64,000 nt of DNA, from assembly GCA_903832005.1 (NCBI GenBank), contig CAIKZO010000070.1, positions 84,427 through 148,426 on the forward strand. Reading direction: 5' to 3'. The translations under genes were made by a program, and so were the position numbers. Positions 1-8,713 of this stretch are shown here, piece by piece (within the stretch, counting starts at the first letter, position 1; every line of letters begins with the position of its first letter). The notes under the pieces are model-generated. The model was not told where the DNA came from. It worked only from the letters and a program-made list of their open reading frames with translations, and searched no databases. Source of the stretch: Enhydrobacter aerosaccus. Its GTDB lineage: Bacteria; Pseudomonadota; Alphaproteobacteria; Reyranellales; Reyranellaceae.

Positions 1-1844
1 TGGGCCTGCTCGGCCCCGCGGCGAAGATCACCGCGCAACGCCTGAGCTACGGCGGTCACGATCTGCTGCGCGAGGCGCCAACGCTACGGGGCCGGCGCAT
101 CGGCGTCGTCTTCCAGGACACGACAGCGGCGCTCAATCCCGCGCTCACCATCGGCAGCCAGTTGGTCGAACCGATGCGACTTCATCTCGGCACCGAGCCA
201 CGCGCCGCGTGGCAGCGCGGCACCGATCTTTTGGCCGAACTGGGCGTGCCGCGCCCGGCGCAGGTGATGAAGAGCTACGCCCACCAGCTCTCGGGCGGCA
301 TGAAGCAACGCGTCGGCATCGCCACCGCGCTGGCCAGCGAGCCCGACCTGCTGTTGCTCGACGAGCCTACGACTGCGCTCGACGTCACGATCGAGGCGCA
401 GATCCTGTCGCTGCTCGACGAGCTGCGGGTGCGCCGCAACCTCTCGATGCTGCTGGTCAGCCACAATCTCGGCATCGTCGACCGTCTCTGCGATCGCGTC
501 TCGGTGCTTTATGCTGGCCGACTGGCCGAATCGGGCACGACCCGCGACGTGCTGCACCGGCCGCGCCATCCCTATACCAAAGGATTGTTGGCCGCCTTGC
601 CACGCCCCGACCGTCCGCACGCCGGCCGCCTCGCCCCCATTCCCGGCGGCCTGCCCGATCTCACGCGGCCCGATCCCGGCTGCAACTTCCGCCCGCGCTG
701 CGCCTTCGCCGTCGATGGCTGCGAAAAGCCGCAAGCCTTGCGCGGCGAGCTGCACGAGGTGAGTTGCCACCGCGTCGACGAGATCGCGGACCAGGAATGG
801 CCAGTCGAGCCGGCGCCGGTCGCAACAGGAAAGACCGCGCGCAAACCGCTGCCGTTACTCGAGGCCGAGGGACTGAGCGCACGGTTCGGCGGCGGTGGAT
901 GGCTCGCGCGCATGCTCGGCAAGTCGACGGGCGTGCTCGCGGTCGACCAGGTGTCGCTCTCGATCAATACCGGCGAGGTGGTCGGCCTCGTGGGTGAATC
1001 GGGCTGCGGCAAATCCACGCTCGGTCGGCTGATGCTGCGCCTGCTGCCGGCCCGCAACGGGACGCTGAATTTCGATGGCGGCCCCGTCGAACCGGAGGCG
1101 AGCCGCGACTTCCGCCGGCGCGCGCAGGTCGTGTTCCAGAATTCCGGCACCTCGCTCAACCCGCGCCAGACCGTGGGCATGATCCTGGGCCGCGCCGTGC
1201 GCTGGTTCGATATGGCACGCGGCCCCGCGGTCGCCACCGAAGTCGACCGCCTGCTCGACCTCGTGCGCCTGCCGCGCGCCTACGCCGCGCGCTATCCGCA
1301 CCAGCTCTCGGGCGGCGAGAAGCAGAGGATCGGCATTGCCCGCGCGCTGGCCTCGCGCCCGGACTTCCTCGTCTGCGACGAGGCGGTCTCCGCGCTCGAC
1401 GTCAGCGTGCAGGCCGCTGTCCTCAACCTGCTGCGCGACCTGCGCGACGAGTTGGGCGTGGCCTACCTCTTCATCAGCCACGACATCGGCGTCATCGCCC
1501 ACATCGCCGACCGCATCGCCGTCATGTACCAGGGCACGATCGTCGAGGAAGGGCCCGTCGACGATGTGCTGCACCCGCCCTATCACCCCTACACCGAACT
1601 GCTGCTCTCCTCGGTGCCGTTGATCGGCCGCGACCGTCGCGAGCCGGTTGCCCCGCCCGCGACGGGTACGCCCGCCGCATCGGAGGGATGCAAGTTCGCC
1701 GCCCGCTGCCCGCGCAAACTCGGGCCCGTCTGCGATACGCTGGCACCGCCGTTGCAGCAGGCGGGACCGGGCCACGCCATCCGTTGTCACATCCCCCTGC
1801 CGGAGCTGGCCGCCGTGCCGCACTGGCTGGGGTCTCCTGCGTAA
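1..1844 (+). CDS. Dipeptide/oligopeptide ABC transporter, fused double ATP-binding protein (5' truncated by window edge)
   Basis: The frame is already open at base 3, so the start and the first Walker A lie before the window. The first ABC module has a Q-loop of DppD type near 108-125, the signature LSGGMKQR near 288 and Walker B LLLLDEPTTALD near 349. After a Cys-containing OppD/DppF C-terminal extension, a second full module follows: Walker A GESGCGKST near 991, signature LSGGEKQR near 1303 and Walker B VCDEAVSALD near 1371, then a second Cys-containing tail. This is the DppD-DppF fusion form that energises import of peptides or other small nitrogenous solutes. The cognate permeases and binding protein are presumably upstream, outside the window. 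The LLM oxygenase gene starts 20 bases downstream, so the imported solute may be its substrate (inference). Confidence 0.93.
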   Translation, partial: GLLGPAAKITAQRLSYGGHDLLREAPTLRGRRIGVVFQDTTAALNPALTIGSQLVEPMRLHLGTEPRAAWQRGTDLLAELGVPRPAQVMKSYAHQLSGGMKQRVGIATALASEPDLLLLDEPTTALDVTIEAQILSLLDELRVRRNLSMLLVSHNLGIVDRLCDRVSVLYAGRLAESGTTRDVLHRPRHPYTKGLLAALPRPDRPHAGRLAPIPGGLPDLTRPDPGCNFRPRCAFAVDGCEKPQALRGELHEVSCHRVDEIADQEWPVEPAPVATGKTARKPLPLLEAEGLSARFGGGGWLARMLGKSTGVLAVDQVSLSINTGEVVGLVGESGCGKSTLGRLMLRLLPARNGTLNFDGGPVEPEASRDFRRRAQVVFQNSGTSLNPRQTVGMILGRAVRWFDMARGPAVATEVDRLLDLVRLPRAYAARYPHQLSGGEKQRIGIARALASRPDFLVCDEAVSALDVSVQAAVLNLLRDLRDELGVAYLFISHDIGVIAHIADRIAVMYQGTIVEEGPVDDVLHPPYHPYTELLLSSVPLIGRDRREPVAPPATGTPAASEGCKFAARCPRKLGPVCDTLAPPLQQAGPGHAIRCHIPLPELAAVPHWLGSPA

Positions 1845-1863
1845 AATTTGAGGAGCCGTTCCG

Positions 1864-3219
1864 ATGATGAAAATCGCCTGCATTCCCAATCTGGTCGGCG
1901 GCCATCTCGGCGGCTGGCGCCATGAAGACGCGTTCGACAGACCGGTGATGAATCTCGAGGCCTTCGTCGAGATGTCGCAGATCGCCGAGCGCGGCAAGTT
2001 CGATGCGGTGTTCCTGGCCGACGGCAACGGCGTGCGCGACATGCACATCCCGGCCTTGTTCGCCGCCAACCATCCCTCGGCGCGGCCGGCCTTCTTCGAG
2101 CCGACGACCTTGCTGTCCGCCGTCGCCATGGTGACCAAGCACGTCGGCGTCGTCGCCACCGCGACCAGCACCTTCGACGAGCCCTACATGGTGGCGCGCC
2201 GTTTCGCCTCGATGGACCATATCAGCAAGGGCCGCGCCGGCTGGAACCTCGTCACCGCCTCGAACGCCGGCGATGCGCTGAACTTCGGCCGCTCCGAACA
2301 GCCGCGCGAGGACCGCTACGCCCGCGCGCAGGAATTCTACGAAGTCGTCGCCAAGCTGTGGGACAGCTGGGCGCCGGACGCCTTCCCGCAGGACAAGGCG
2401 ACCGGCCAGTATCTCGATCCGGCACGCGTGCGGCACATCGATCACAAGGGCACGCACTTCACGGTGAAGGGCCCGCTCAACATCGCGCAGACGCCGCAGG
2501 GCCGTCCTGTCGTCTTCATGGCCGGACAGTCCGAGCCCGGCATGGAGCTGGCCGCGCGCTACGCCGACGGGCTGTTCGGCGCCGGCACCACCAAGCAGGA
2601 CTGCATCGACGCCTATGCCAACATCAAGGGCCGCATGGCGCGCTATGGCCGCGCGCCCGAGCACCTCAAGATCCTGCCGGGCGTCAGCATCTACGTCGCT
2701 CCCACCGCCGCCGAGGCCGAGGAGTTCTATGAGGAGCTGCAGTCGCTGATCTCGCCGGCGCTGGGCGTGCATTACCTGTCGAAGATGCTGGTGCACGACC
2801 TCGACGGGCTGCCGCTCGACGGCCCGCTGCCGACCAACCTGCCCGAGGAAACCTTGGGCGGCAGCAGCCTGCGCCGCTACATCCTCGACATGGCAAAACG
2901 CGACAATCTCACCCTGCGCCAAACCTACGAACGCACCCTGCCGGCGCTCGGCGGCCCGGTGTTCAAGGGCACCCCGACGCAGGTCGCCGACGAGATGGAG
3001 GATTGGTGGCGCAGCAAGGCCTGCGACGGCTTCACCCTCCTGCAACCGGTCCAGCCGCGCGGCCTCAAGGATTTCGTCGACCTCGTCGTGCCGGAGCTGC
3101 AGCGCCGCGGCATCTTCCGCAAGGAATACGAGAGCACGACCCTGCGCGGCCATCTCGGCCTGCCCGATGCGCCCAGCGTCTGGAACACGCAAGCCGCGGC
3201 CGAGCGAGGCGCCGCATGA
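1864..3219 (+). CDS. LLM-class flavin-dependent monooxygenase (NtaA/SnaA/DszA type), copy 1
   Basis: This 451-aa protein is of the bacterial-luciferase-like family that uses FMNH2 from a partner reductase to oxygenate small organic substrates. Family hallmarks are the N-terminal GGHLGGWRH segment, FLADGNGVRD, the GRAGWNLVT motif and the FMAGQSEPG flavin-phosphate region. The ATG at 1864 follows GAGGAG at about 1850. It overlaps the next gene by ATGA and lies 20 bases after the peptide-type ABC ATPase, so the three are probably one operon. It is clearly paralogous to its downstream neighbour. No flavin reductase gene is visible nearby. The substrate is unknown; nitrilotriacetate, sulfur heterocycles and similar compounds are only family precedents. 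Confidence 0.9.
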   Translation: MMKIACIPNLVGGHLGGWRHEDAFDRPVMNLEAFVEMSQIAERGKFDAVFLADGNGVRDMHIPALFAANHPSARPAFFEPTTLLSAVAMVTKHVGVVATATSTFDEPYMVARRFASMDHISKGRAGWNLVTASNAGDALNFGRSEQPREDRYARAQEFYEVVAKLWDSWAPDAFPQDKATGQYLDPARVRHIDHKGTHFTVKGPLNIAQTPQGRPVVFMAGQSEPGMELAARYADGLFGAGTTKQDCIDAYANIKGRMARYGRAPEHLKILPGVSIYVAPTAAEAEEFYEELQSLISPALGVHYLSKMLVHDLDGLPLDGPLPTNLPEETLGGSSLRRYILDMAKRDNLTLRQTYERTLPALGGPVFKGTPTQVADEMEDWWRSKACDGFTLLQPVQPRGLKDFVDLVVPELQRRGIFRKEYESTTLRGHLGLPDAPSVWNTQAAAERGAA

Positions 3220-4583
3220 GCAAGCGCAACAGGATCGTGCTGGGCGTCAACGGCGGCGCGCTGGGCGGCCATCTCGGCGGCTGGCGCCATCCCGATTCCT
3301 TCCCATCCACGGCGATGCGTCTCGAACGCATGATCGAGATCGCCAAGCTCGGCGAAAGCGGCAAGCTCGACCTGATGTTCCTGGCCGACGGCAATGGCGT
3401 GCGCCAGATGGACAAGCCCACCTTGTTCGCGGCCAACAGCCCGTCCGACCGGCCCTCGGTGTTCGAGCCGGTGACCCTGTTCTCGGCGCTGTCGCAGCAC
3501 ACCAAACACATCGGCTTCGTGGCGACGGCGACCACGAGCTACGAAGAGCCCTTCATGATCGCCCGCAAGTTCGCCTCGCTCGACCACCTGAGCGGCGGCC
3601 GCGCGGCGTGGAACCTGGTGACGACGCAGTACATCGAGGACGCCAAGAACTTCGGCCGCGACGAGCACATGGGCCGCGAGGAGCGTTACGAGCGCGCCCG
3701 CGAGAGCCTCGATGTCGTGCGCGCACTGTGGGATTCCTGGGCGACCGACGCCTTCGTGCAGGACAAGGAGACCGGCCAGTATCTCGATCCGTCGCGGGTG
3801 CGGCTCACCAACCATCGCGGCAAGCACTTCAAGGTGAAGGGCCCACTCAACGTGGCGCGCACGCCGCAGGGCCAGCCGGTCGTGTTCATGGCGGGCCAGT
3901 CCGACGCCGGCAAGGACCTCGCGGCCTACGGCGGCGAAGGCCTGTTCGGCACCGCCAGCAACAAGGAAGAGGCACAGCGCGAATACGCCGACATCAAGGA
4001 TCGCATGCCGCAGTATGGCCGCCCGCCCGAGGCGCTCTGCATCATGCCGGGCCTCAGCTGCTACGTCGGCCGCAGCACGGCCGAGGCCGACGAGCTTTAC
4101 GAGGAGCTGCAGTCGCTGATCTCGCCGGCGCTCGGCCTCAGCTACCTCTCCAAGATCGTGGGCTTTGACGTCACGGGCGAGAAGCTCGACGCGCCGATGC
4201 CGCAACAGCGCAAGGAAAGCCTGGGCGGCACGGCGATCGGCCGCTCGGTGCTCGACATGGCCGCGCGCGACAAACTCTCCGTGCGCGGCACCTACGAACG
4301 CGTCCTGCCCTCGATGGCCGGCAACATGGTCAAGGGCACGCCAGCACAAGTCGTCGACTTCATGGAGGACTGGTACCACGGCAAGGCCTGCGACGGCTTC
4401 ATCCTGTCGATGCCGGTGCAGCCGCGCAGCCTGCGCGCCTTCGTCGAGCTGGTCGTGCCCGAGCTGGAGCGGCGCGGCCTGCGCACGCCCGAGTATCCGG
4501 GCAAGACCTTGCGCGAAAACATGGGCCTCGCCCAGCCGCCCGACCCGTTCCTCCAGCAGCCACTCGCACGCCAGGCCGACTGA
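3216..4583 (+). CDS. LLM-class flavin-dependent monooxygenase (NtaA/SnaA/DszA type), copy 2
   Basis: This 455-aa paralogue of the preceding gene shares long identical blocks such as GGHLGGWRHPD, FLADGNGVR, ETGQYLDPSRVR and EELQSLISPALG. I chose the ATG at 3216 because it overlaps the stop of copy 1 (ATGA). The open frame extends further upstream, but that part would lie inside the first gene. The pair looks like a tandem duplication kept under coupled translation, suggesting two related substrates or a heteromeric enzyme (inference). Transcription probably ends at the inverted repeat just downstream (4588-4613). Confidence 0.9.
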   Translation: MSKRNRIVLGVNGGALGGHLGGWRHPDSFPSTAMRLERMIEIAKLGESGKLDLMFLADGNGVRQMDKPTLFAANSPSDRPSVFEPVTLFSALSQHTKHIGFVATATTSYEEPFMIARKFASLDHLSGGRAAWNLVTTQYIEDAKNFGRDEHMGREERYERARESLDVVRALWDSWATDAFVQDKETGQYLDPSRVRLTNHRGKHFKVKGPLNVARTPQGQPVVFMAGQSDAGKDLAAYGGEGLFGTASNKEEAQREYADIKDRMPQYGRPPEALCIMPGLSCYVGRSTAEADELYEELQSLISPALGLSYLSKIVGFDVTGEKLDAPMPQQRKESLGGTAIGRSVLDMAARDKLSVRGTYERVLPSMAGNMVKGTPAQVVDFMEDWYHGKACDGFILSMPVQPRSLRAFVELVVPELERRGLRTPEYPGKTLRENMGLAQPPDPFLQQPLARQAD

Positions 4584-4587
4584 GCCA

Positions 4588-4613
4588 AGGTGTCTCAGCG
4601 CCGTGAGACACCT
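4588..4613. terminator. Perfect 10-bp inverted repeat between convergent genes
   Basis: AGGTGTCTCA (4588-4597), a six-base loop and TGAGACACCT (4604-4613) form a perfect hairpin between the second LLM gene and the convergent amidohydrolase gene. There is no T-run on either strand, so it is at best an atypical bidirectional terminator. The GTCTCA core recurs near 4648-4660. Confidence 0.5.
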
Positions 4614-4665
4614 CCGATGCCGATTGCGTGAGGCTTAGACGCGTTTCGTCTCATGTCTCACACCC

Positions 4666-5907
4666 CTACCGGTTGGCGCGGGCGACGGCGGCGTTCAGCA
4701 GAAGGTTCGCGCCGGGCACGGAGCGGGCGAGCTCGATGTTCTCTTTCACGTTATGGCTGATACCCTCGAAGCAGGGTGTGAAGATCATCGCCGTCGGCGC
4801 CATGGTCGCCACCGCATAGGCATCGTGCCCGGCCTGGCTGCGCATCTCGCGATACGGCAGGCCCAGCTCCTTGGCGGTCGTGCGCAGGAGATCGATGCAC
4901 TCCGGTGCGAACAGTTCGCTGCCCCAGCTCCAGCCCTGCTGCACGTCGATCTCGACATTTGCTTTCTGCGCCGCGGCCGCGATCGCCGCCTCGATGTCGC
5001 GGCCCATCGCGTCGAACCGCGCCTGGTCGATGTGGCGATAGTCGAGCGTCAGCTTGACCTCCTCGGCGTAGGTGCCGGGCAGGTTGGGAAAGCTCTCGAT
5101 GCGCGTCGTCGTCGTACGTCCCTCGTCGGCAGCATAGGCGAGGCCGATGTCGTTGACGGCGCCGATCACATAGCCCGCGCCGACCAGCGCATTCTTGCGC
5201 ATCGCCATCGGCGTGCCGCCGGCATGGCCGGTATCGCCCTTGATCGTGATCCTGAGCGCCCGCGTCTTGTAACCGCCGATCACGATGCCGATGTCGCAGC
5301 CCTCGCGGTCGAGCACCGGCGCCTGCTCGATGTGCAGCTCGAGATAGGCGTCGAACGCGCGCTCGCCCAGCGGCGCGGGACCGGCATAGCCAATCCGGTC
5401 GAGCGCCTGCTCGACGGTGATGCCCGCATCGTCTGTCGTCGCCAGCACGCTCTCGAGACTGAGCACCTTGGCGAAGGCCATCGAGCCCATCATCGGCGGC
5501 GCAAAGCGGCCGCCCTCTTCGTTGGTCCAGCAGATCACCTCGATGCCGCGCTTGGTCGCGAGACCGCGGTCGTTGAGGGAGCGCACCACTTCGAGGCCGC
5601 ACAGCACGCCCAGGATGCCGTCGTAGCGGCCGCCGCAGATCTGCGTGTCGAGGTGACTGCCGATCGCCACTGGCGGCAGCGACGGATCGGTGCCCGCACG
5701 CCGCGCGAAGATGTTGCCCAGCCGATCGATCTCGACCGTGCAACCGGCGGTCTTGGCCCAATCGATGAACAGGTCGCGCATCTGCTTGTCTTCGGCCGAC
5801 AGAGCCAGCCGGCGCAGGCCGACGTCACGAAAACGCCCGATCTCGGCCGATTTCTCCAGCGTGTCCCACAACCGTTCGGCGTTTATCTCCAGCGCGTTAA
5901 CGACCAC
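4666..5907 (-). CDS. Zn-dependent hydantoinase/carbamoylase family amidase (M20)
   Basis: This 413-aa protein matches N-carbamoyl-L-amino-acid hydrolases and allantoate amidohydrolases, which cleave a carbamoyl or ureido C-N bond with two metal ions. Visible metal ligands are GSHLDT (His85), GGRYDG (Asp96), TNEEGGRF (Glu130/131), LHIEQ and the C-terminal GISHN. I chose the GTG at 5907 because it follows a GGAGG eight bases upstream; the open frame continues 31 codons further, but that part looks non-coding and overlaps the divergent gene. Together with the adjacent uptake and LLM oxygenase genes it may belong to degradation of a ureido or cyclic-amide compound (inference). Confidence 0.88.
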   Translation of the reverse strand: MVVNALEINAERLWDTLEKSAEIGRFRDVGLRRLALSAEDKQMRDLFIDWAKTAGCTVEIDRLGNIFARRAGTDPSLPPVAIGSHLDTQICGGRYDGILGVLCGLEVVRSLNDRGLATKRGIEVICWTNEEGGRFAPPMMGSMAFAKVLSLESVLATTDDAGITVEQALDRIGYAGPAPLGERAFDAYLELHIEQAPVLDREGCDIGIVIGGYKTRALRITIKGDTGHAGGTPMAMRKNALVGAGYVIGAVNDIGLAYAADEGRTTTTRIESFPNLPGTYAEEVKLTLDYRHIDQARFDAMGRDIEAAIAAAAQKANVEIDVQQGWSWGSELFAPECIDLLRTTAKELGLPYREMRSQAGHDAYAVATMAPTAMIFTPCFEGISHNVKENIELARSVPGANLLLNAAVARANR

Positions 5908-5984
5908 GTGATGATCCTCCGGGTTGACACCTGATAGTCTACCCAAGAAGCATGCCATGCTTGGACACCGCACAGGAGATCGAG

Positions 5985-6905
5985 ATGCCCGACGTGACAC
6001 CCAATCTCATGCCTGACCAGACACCCGAGGTCATGCCAGAGGTGATGATCGACCAGCGTATCTTCGACCTGTACGACGAATACTGCCACGGCCGCATCGA
6101 TCGCCGCTCCTTCCTGAAGCAGGCCGCCGTCGTCACCGTGGGCGGCCTCGCCATGGCGCAGGCCCTGATGCCGCGCTACGCCAATGCCCAGACGATCTCC
6201 TTCACCGACGAACGCATCAAGGCGACCTACGTCAATTACCCGTCGCCCGGCGGCAACTCGGGCACGATGCGCGGCTATCTCGTGCAGCCCGCCGGCAAGG
6301 GACCCTTCCCCTCGGTCCTGGTGATCCACGAGAACCGCGGCCTCAATCCCTACATCGAGGACGTGGCGCGCCGCCTCGCCGTCGAGGGCTTCCTGGCGCT
6401 GGCGCCGGACGGCCTGTTCCCGGTCGGCGGCTATCCCGGCAACGATGATGACGGCCGCGAGCTGCAGGCCAAGCTCGACCAGGGCAAGCTGCGCACCGAC
6501 ATGCTGAACGGCGCCAAGTTCCTGAAGGCGCATGCGCTGTCGTCCGGCAAGCTGGCGGCCACCGGCTTCTGCTGGGGCGGTGGCACGACCAATTACCTCG
6601 CGGTCATGATGGGCCCCGACCTGCAGGCGGCCGCGCTCTATTACGGCGCCGCGCCCGTGAGCACGGCGGTGGCCGACATCAAGGCGGCGATGCTGATCAA
6701 CTATGCCGAGAACGATCCCGGGATCGACGGCATGTGGCCCGGCTACGAAAGCGCGCTGAAGGCCGCCGGCACCAAGTACGAGATGTTCATCTATCCAGGC
6801 ACCCAGCATGGCTTCCACAACAACTCGACGCCCCGCTACCAGGAAGCGGGCGCCAAGCTCTCGTGGGAACGGACGGTCGCGCACTTCAAGAAGAACCTGG
6901 CCTAG
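5985..6905 (+). CDS. Tat-exported dienelactone hydrolase family protein
   Basis: This 306-aa alpha/beta hydrolase has an N-terminal twin-arginine signal (Arg40-Arg41 in DRRSFLKQAA, then a hydrophobic run and an ANAQ cleavage region near 69). The catalytic triad of the DLH family is visible: Cys196 in GFCWGG, Asp244 in AENDPG and His275 in TQHGFH, with Glu116 in HENRG. The Tat signal begins only after about 39 polar residues, which is long but common in this subfamily. I chose the ATG at 5985, which follows CAGGAG; an ATG at 5952 in the same frame lacks a good ribosome-binding site. The family cleaves dienelactones, but exported members are often uncharacterised, so the substrate is unknown. 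Confidence 0.88.
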   Translation: MPDVTPNLMPDQTPEVMPEVMIDQRIFDLYDEYCHGRIDRRSFLKQAAVVTVGGLAMAQALMPRYANAQTISFTDERIKATYVNYPSPGGNSGTMRGYLVQPAGKGPFPSVLVIHENRGLNPYIEDVARRLAVEGFLALAPDGLFPVGGYPGNDDDGRELQAKLDQGKLRTDMLNGAKFLKAHALSSGKLAATGFCWGGGTTNYLAVMMGPDLQAAALYYGAAPVSTAVADIKAAMLINYAENDPGIDGMWPGYESALKAAGTKYEMFIYPGTQHGFHNNSTPRYQEAGAKLSWERTVAHFKKNLA

Positions 6906-6922
6906 GTCTCTACCGCAAGCAC

Positions 6923-7708
6923 ATGCAGGACTCCTTCATAGAGAGGGCCGGCGATTGGGCCGAGGTGCCCCGGCGGATTCGCGCCGGGCTGCGCCTGCCG
7001 GAACCGTGGGAAAGCCGGTTTGGTGCACTGAGCCGCACGTCGACGACCCGCTGCCTGGTCGTGGGACAGCTCGGTCAATCGCTCGACGGCCGAATCGCCA
7101 CGCCGTCGGGCCATTCGCAGTACATCAACGGCTCTGAAGGTCTGGCCCATCTGCATCGGCTGCGCGCCGTGGTCGATGCCGTCGTCGTAGGCGCAGGCAC
7201 TGTCCGAGCCGACGATCCGCAGCTCACGGTGCGTCACGTCGAAGGACCGAGCCCCGCAAGGATCGTCATCGATCCCAACGGCAGTCTTCCCGCAACCGCA
7301 CGCGCCTTCGTCGACGATGGTATTCGCCGTCTCGTGATCCTGCGCGAGGATGCGCCGTCTCCAGCCGAGGGTGTCGAGGCCATCCGACTGCCCGAGGTGG
7401 ACGGCGTCTTCGCGCCGTCTGCCATCCTCGATGCGCTCGCGGCACGCGGCCTGCGACGCGTGCTGATCGAAGGTGGCGCCAAGACCTTGTCGTATTTCCT
7501 GTCGACCGGTTGTCTCGACCGGCTGCACGTCGTCGTGGCGCCGGTGATCCTGGGATCAGGGATCCCGGGCCTCGCGCTCCCACCGATCGACCATATGAGC
7601 GAGGCCTTGCGGGTGCCGATGCACGCCCATTCGTTGGGCGACAAGGTGTTGTTCGACTGCGACCTGTCAGGTCAGGCGGCCGAGCAGCTCGGCAAACCGG
7701 GCGCCTGA
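6923..7708 (+). CDS. RibD C-terminal (dihydrofolate-reductase-like) domain reductase
   Basis: This 261-aa protein consists of a short N-terminal extension and one RibD-C domain, the NADPH-dependent fold that reduces the ribosyl chain of pyrimidine intermediates in riboflavin synthesis. Seen motifs are QSLDGRIA, GAGTVRADDPQL and LIEGGAKTLSYFL. No deaminase domain is present, so it is not a complete RibD. The ATG at 6923 lies 17 bases after the previous stop with a weak ribosome-binding site. Its 3' end overlaps the convergent glycosyltransferase by 42 bases. Position beside a pterin-synthase homologue suggests that it reduces a pterin or related sugar-bearing heterocycle (inference). Confidence 0.85.
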   Translation: MQDSFIERAGDWAEVPRRIRAGLRLPEPWESRFGALSRTSTTRCLVVGQLGQSLDGRIATPSGHSQYINGSEGLAHLHRLRAVVDAVVVGAGTVRADDPQLTVRHVEGPSPARIVIDPNGSLPATARAFVDDGIRRLVILREDAPSPAEGVEAIRLPEVDGVFAPSAILDALAARGLRRVLIEGGAKTLSYFLSTGCLDRLHVVVAPVILGSGIPGLALPPIDHMSEALRVPMHAHSLGDKVLFDCDLSGQAAEQLGKPGA

Positions 7709-8713
7709 TTCCTCCCACGTCGGCAGCGCCGCCGCGGCGGCCCGTGCGCCGGCAGACATCGCGCGACGCCGATCCTTGTCGCCGATGATTTCGCGCAACG
7801 CCGAAGACAAAGCGCCGGCATCGTCCGGTGACACGAGGTAGCCAGCGGACGGAGGCACCACCTCCGGAATCGCGCCGCCTGTCGTGCCGATCACCGGCAA
7901 TCCGTGGGCAATGGCTTCGGCATAGGCCATGCCATAACCCTCGTAGCGTGAGGCGAGCACGAAGAGGTCGGCCCGGGCATACAACGCGGCCAGGCGCTCG
8001 GATGACACGGCGCCAAGACTCTCGATCCGGTCGTGCAGCCGATGTCGCTCGATTGCCGCGTCGAGCCGTGCCACCGCGTCGGCATCCCGGCTTCGATCGC
8101 CCGCAATGACGAGACGCCAAGGCAGCGACTGCAGGGGTGCAAGCGCCGCGACCAGCAGATCGAATCCCTTGCGCGCAACGACGGCGCCAACCGCGAGCAG
8201 CTGCACGACCGCCCCGTCACTACCGATGGCGAAAGGCGTGCGGTCCGTGCCGGGGACCACGACGTCGAGCCGATACGGTAATACGGCGAATTCATCGGTG
8301 AGAATCGCCGCCGTCGTCCGGCTCGTAGTGACGACCCGGCGTGCGACCGCAAGCGCGGCGCGCTCGCTGATCCGCAACCGATCGACCTCGTCCGCCGCCA
8401 GCCCGGTCTCGAAGGCAAGCGGATGATGGACCAGCGCCACGACCGGCCGGTCGCGCAGCGCTGCAGCCGCTTCCGGCAGGACACCATACGCGAGACCGTC
8501 GATCACAAGTGGCTGCGTCTGCGGTATCGCCACGAGTCGATCCTGTGCAGCAGCTTTCTGCGACGCGTCCGGACGCGGAAAACCCTCGCCCAATCCGACG
8601 ATGTCGACATGCCAGCCGAGCCGACGCAGTTCGGTGACGATGCGGCGGTCGTAGCCGTAGCCGCCGGTCGGCGTTTCGAGATCGCCCGGGATCGCGAAGG
8701 TGACGTGCCTCAC
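7667..8713 (-). CDS. Glycosyltransferase family 4 (GT-B fold)
   Basis: This 348-aa protein has the N-terminal glycine-rich segment PTGGYGYD and the C-terminal GT4 donor-site signature EGYGMAYAEA followed by GLPVIGTTGG, typical of retaining nucleotide-sugar transferases. No membrane segment is apparent, so it is probably cytosolic. Its start overlaps the stop of the pterin-synthase homologue by ATGA, indicating coupled translation in an operon MDR reductase, PTPS-like, GT4. Its 3' end overlaps the convergent RibD-C gene. The acceptor is unknown. Context suggests a pterin-like heterocycle rather than a cell-surface glycan (inference). Confidence 0.85.
   Translation of the reverse strand: MRHVTFAIPGDLETPTGGYGYDRRIVTELRRLGWHVDIVGLGEGFPRPDASQKAAAQDRLVAIPQTQPLVIDGLAYGVLPEAAAALRDRPVVALVHHPLAFETGLAADEVDRLRISERAALAVARRVVTTSRTTAAILTDEFAVLPYRLDVVVPGTDRTPFAIGSDGAVVQLLAVGAVVARKGFDLLVAALAPLQSLPWRLVIAGDRSRDADAVARLDAAIERHRLHDRIESLGAVSSERLAALYARADLFVLASRYEGYGMAYAEAIAHGLPVIGTTGGAIPEVVPPSAGYLVSPDDAGALSSALREIIGDKDRRRAMSAGARAAAAALPTWEESGARFAELLGRLT

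Noticed and set aside
1522..4379. Long minus-strand open frames opposite the LLM genes
   Set aside because: His/Arg/Ala-rich shadow translations with no family motifs, opposite two well-supported oxygenase genes.
5924..5952. TTGACA at 5924 as a promoter for the dienelactone hydrolase gene
   Set aside because: No acceptable -10 box lies 16-18 bases downstream.
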